Part shown: in pieces, positions 62,212 through 64,000 of the stretch
How the letters are laid out: each line of letters opens with the position of its first letter
Position numbering within the stretch: position 1 is the stretch's first letter
From: Bolinopsis microptera
Taxonomy: Eukaryota > Ctenophora > Tentaculata > Lobata > Bolinopsidae
Length of the DNA stretch: 64,000 nucleotides
Assembly: GCF_026151205.1 (NCBI RefSeq)
Contig: NC_087079.1
Location: 10,902,635-10,966,634, forward strand
Reading direction: 5' to 3'
The notes under the pieces: generated by a model
What the model was told of the DNA's origin: nothing
Seen by the model: the letters and a program-made list of their open reading frames with translations, nothing else
Database searches by the model: none
Program-made: the position numbers and the translations under genes

Positions 62212-63428
62212 CCGTCCACAACTCTGCTGGGAATATCGCAGGTACTAATGAGGAGAAAGCGAGGAGTATTAAGGAGTACTTTGAAGCTGAGTTCAACGAC
62301 GCTGATGAGCCCACCCTTCCTGCCTTCCTTGACCCCCCATCTAGCCTTAACAGTCCCATCACCGTTGCAGAGATAGAGAGAGCCATCAGTAAACTCAAGT
62401 CTGGTAAAGCAGTGGGTATTGATAAAGTTCCTGGCGAGGTCATGAAAGCCCTGAACAACCCCCTCCTTCATGAGGAGCTAGCTAAAGTGTTCAACGAGTC
62501 TTTCGAGAAAAACATTCACATTGAAGCAATAGGAGCATGCATCCTCACACCACTGGCTAAGCCTGGTAAAACTCGTGGCCCAGTGAAGTCGATACGACCA
62601 TTGACCCTACTGAATGTCTCTAGAAAGATCCTGTCACTGATAGTGCTAAACAGAATAGAGAGAGCTGTGGACAACTTCACCGGACCGTTCCAAGCTGCCT
62701 ACAAAGCTGGCAGGAGCTGTGCCGACCTAGTTTGGGCACAGAGCATGCTCATATCTGTAGTAATGAAGAAGGAGTTTGAATGGAACAAAGTGAGTATCGA
62801 CATGTCAGCTGCCTTCAATACCATCCGCAGAGGTACAACAATCAGACTACTAGAAGCTGCAGGATGCTCCAGAGACGACCTGAGGCTTGTACAATACCTC
62901 ATGGCTAACACCACTCTAGTAGTCAGAGTGTGTTCTACTGACTCAGAGATGTTCTCTTTCAACATAGGAGCCTCCCAAGGAGACAGCACAGCTGGTAAAT
63001 TGTTTACCCTCAATCTAGCTGGAGCTGTAGTGCACATAAGAGCAGTCCTCCCCTCAAGACCCAACCCTCCGATAGCCGATAACCACATGCCTCTTGAGTC
63101 CGGCTATTCAGACGATGTAGAGGAGATTGGTGAAGATATGGAGGAGTTACAGGATATCTTTCAGATCTCCAAGAATATTCTCAGTGAATGGAGTCTCTTT
63201 GTCAATGACACAAAGACAAAGTTTACCAGGGTGTATTTGGAAGAAGTTGGTGCCTGTGACGAGTGGGGTAATGAACTAAGAGGAAAAGAGGAGTGGAGAA
63301 ACGAGACGCTTCTTGGTACAAAGCTTGGATCAGAGCAGGATGTTACTAATAGAATAAATCGAAAGCTAACTCTGCCTTCTGGTCATTTGACAAGCTGTGG
63401 TGCCAGGGATCAGAGAGGAGTCAAATAA
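62170..63428 (+). pseudogene. Non-LTR reverse transcriptase domain
   Basis: RT motifs in order: SGKAVGIDKVPGEVMKA, SIRPLTLLNVSRKILS, AAYKAGRSCADLVWAQ, catalytic motif A DMSAAFNTI (family D-x3-AFD), motif B GASQGDSTAGKLFTL and motif C GYSDDV (family YADD/FADD). The catalytic Asps are present. A second frame break occurs near 63362, after which the true frame continues as ANSAFWSFDKLW; the last residues of this frame are out of register. Confidence 0.88.
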
Positions 63429-63910
63429 CTGAGAAGAGAAAGATCAAACTCTACGACTCACTAGTAGTATCAGTGCTCCTGTACAACTGCTGCTGCTGGG
63501 CCGTACCTCAGCATGTTCTAGAGTCTGTAGATGTTGTTCAGAGGAAGCACCTCAAGCGCATCCTACACATCTATTGGCCTAGCTCAATATCTAATAAGGC
63601 CCTCTACGCTCGTACCCAGACCAGGCCCCTTTCCGAGAGAGTGGAAAAGGCACGGTGGACAATGCTAGGTCATGTTCTACGCAGTGACAACGACACGCCT
63701 GCCTACCAGTCTCTGTTATTTGCTACACTAGGATGTCAAACACTAAAGGGACGAGTGGGTAGACACAGGACTAATTTGTATGATATTATTGTAAAAAAGG
63801 ACCTATTTAAGAGACAAATTTATTTGAAAAATGAAGATGATTTTACCAACTTAGTGAACTTAGCAAGAGAGAGTAGGATGGAGGAGTTTATTTACTTTGA
63901 GACATATTGA
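63362..63910 (+). pseudogene. Non-LTR ORF2 C-terminal fragment
   Basis: Encodes KRKIKLYDSLVVSVLLYNCC, then a conserved C-terminal block including LKRILHIYWPSSISNKALYA, RWTMLGHVLRSDNDTP and a stop at 63908. The WLGHVLR-type motif is frequent in RTE/CR1-like elements. Confidence 0.85.
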
Positions 63911-64000
63911 ACGAATGAGTCTTCGTAAGCGTAAATAGGCCAGCACTTTGCTGAGCCTCTTTAGGTGCTCTTTTGTTTATAGATGTTATTATATATATAT

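Larger units (their letters stand above)
61663..64000 (+). mobile_element. 5'-truncated APE-type non-LTR retrotransposon (RTE/CR1-like group)
   Basis: The sequence enters at the very end of an AP-endonuclease domain (SDHKPVVARV), then a linker, a reverse transcriptase and a C-terminal region. It ends with a short 3' UTR and a (TA)n run at the window edge. 5' truncation is typical of incomplete target-primed reverse transcription. Two frame breaks show the copy is inactive. Confidence 0.9.

Noticed and set aside
61884..62471. Minus-strand ORFs within the retrotransposon
   Set aside because: Antisense shadows of the plus-strand endonuclease linker and RT frames.

Overview
This is a eukaryotic window, almost certainly from an invertebrate animal. 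It is AT-rich and dominated by introns, transposons and satellites. All splice sites I could place are GT-AG. I cannot name the species; a cnidarian or other non-bilaterian is a weak guess from the LDLa-GPCR and DEG/ENaC types.

One gene organises most of the window. It is a minus-strand orthologue of GBF1, the large Sec7-domain exchange factor for ARF GTPases at the Golgi. I assembled 34 coding exons from 56371 down to 6098. Every junction agrees in phase; the exons total 4608 nt, or 1536 codons. They run from the start Met through DCB, HUS, Sec7, HDS1, HDS2 and most of HDS3. The last exons are not seen and probably lie left of position 1. Introns 1 and 4 are 9.6 and 15.5 kb long and full of mobile DNA.

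Other genes sit inside or beside it. A plus-strand LDLa-repeat/7TM receptor (2442-5769) lies beyond the last GBF1 exon seen, so it is probably intronic. A two-exon secreted thrombospondin-1 mini-protein (10454-10997, plus) lies in GBF1 intron 23. A DEG/ENaC sodium-channel subunit (19981-21572, minus) lies in intron 7. A 5'-truncated, frameshifted non-LTR retrotransposon (61663-64000, plus) ends the window.

The repeats are the most unusual part. A 7020-bp foldback element (48187-55206) has 1.7-2.0 kb inverted arms built of palindromic subrepeats. It has an exact 8-bp target duplication, and an unoccupied paralogue of its target lies 80 bp away. Three GBF1 introns begin with short tandem arrays that have copied the exon end plus splice donor. 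One of these lies in a Sec7 catalytic motif that departs from consensus. Also present are a 731-bp near-perfect palindrome flanked by TTAA, six ~300-bp ACTAG-type units, tRNA-derived SINEs, a mariner-like MITE, pogo-like MITEs, a 758-bp direct duplication and very long (CT)n and (CA)n tracts.
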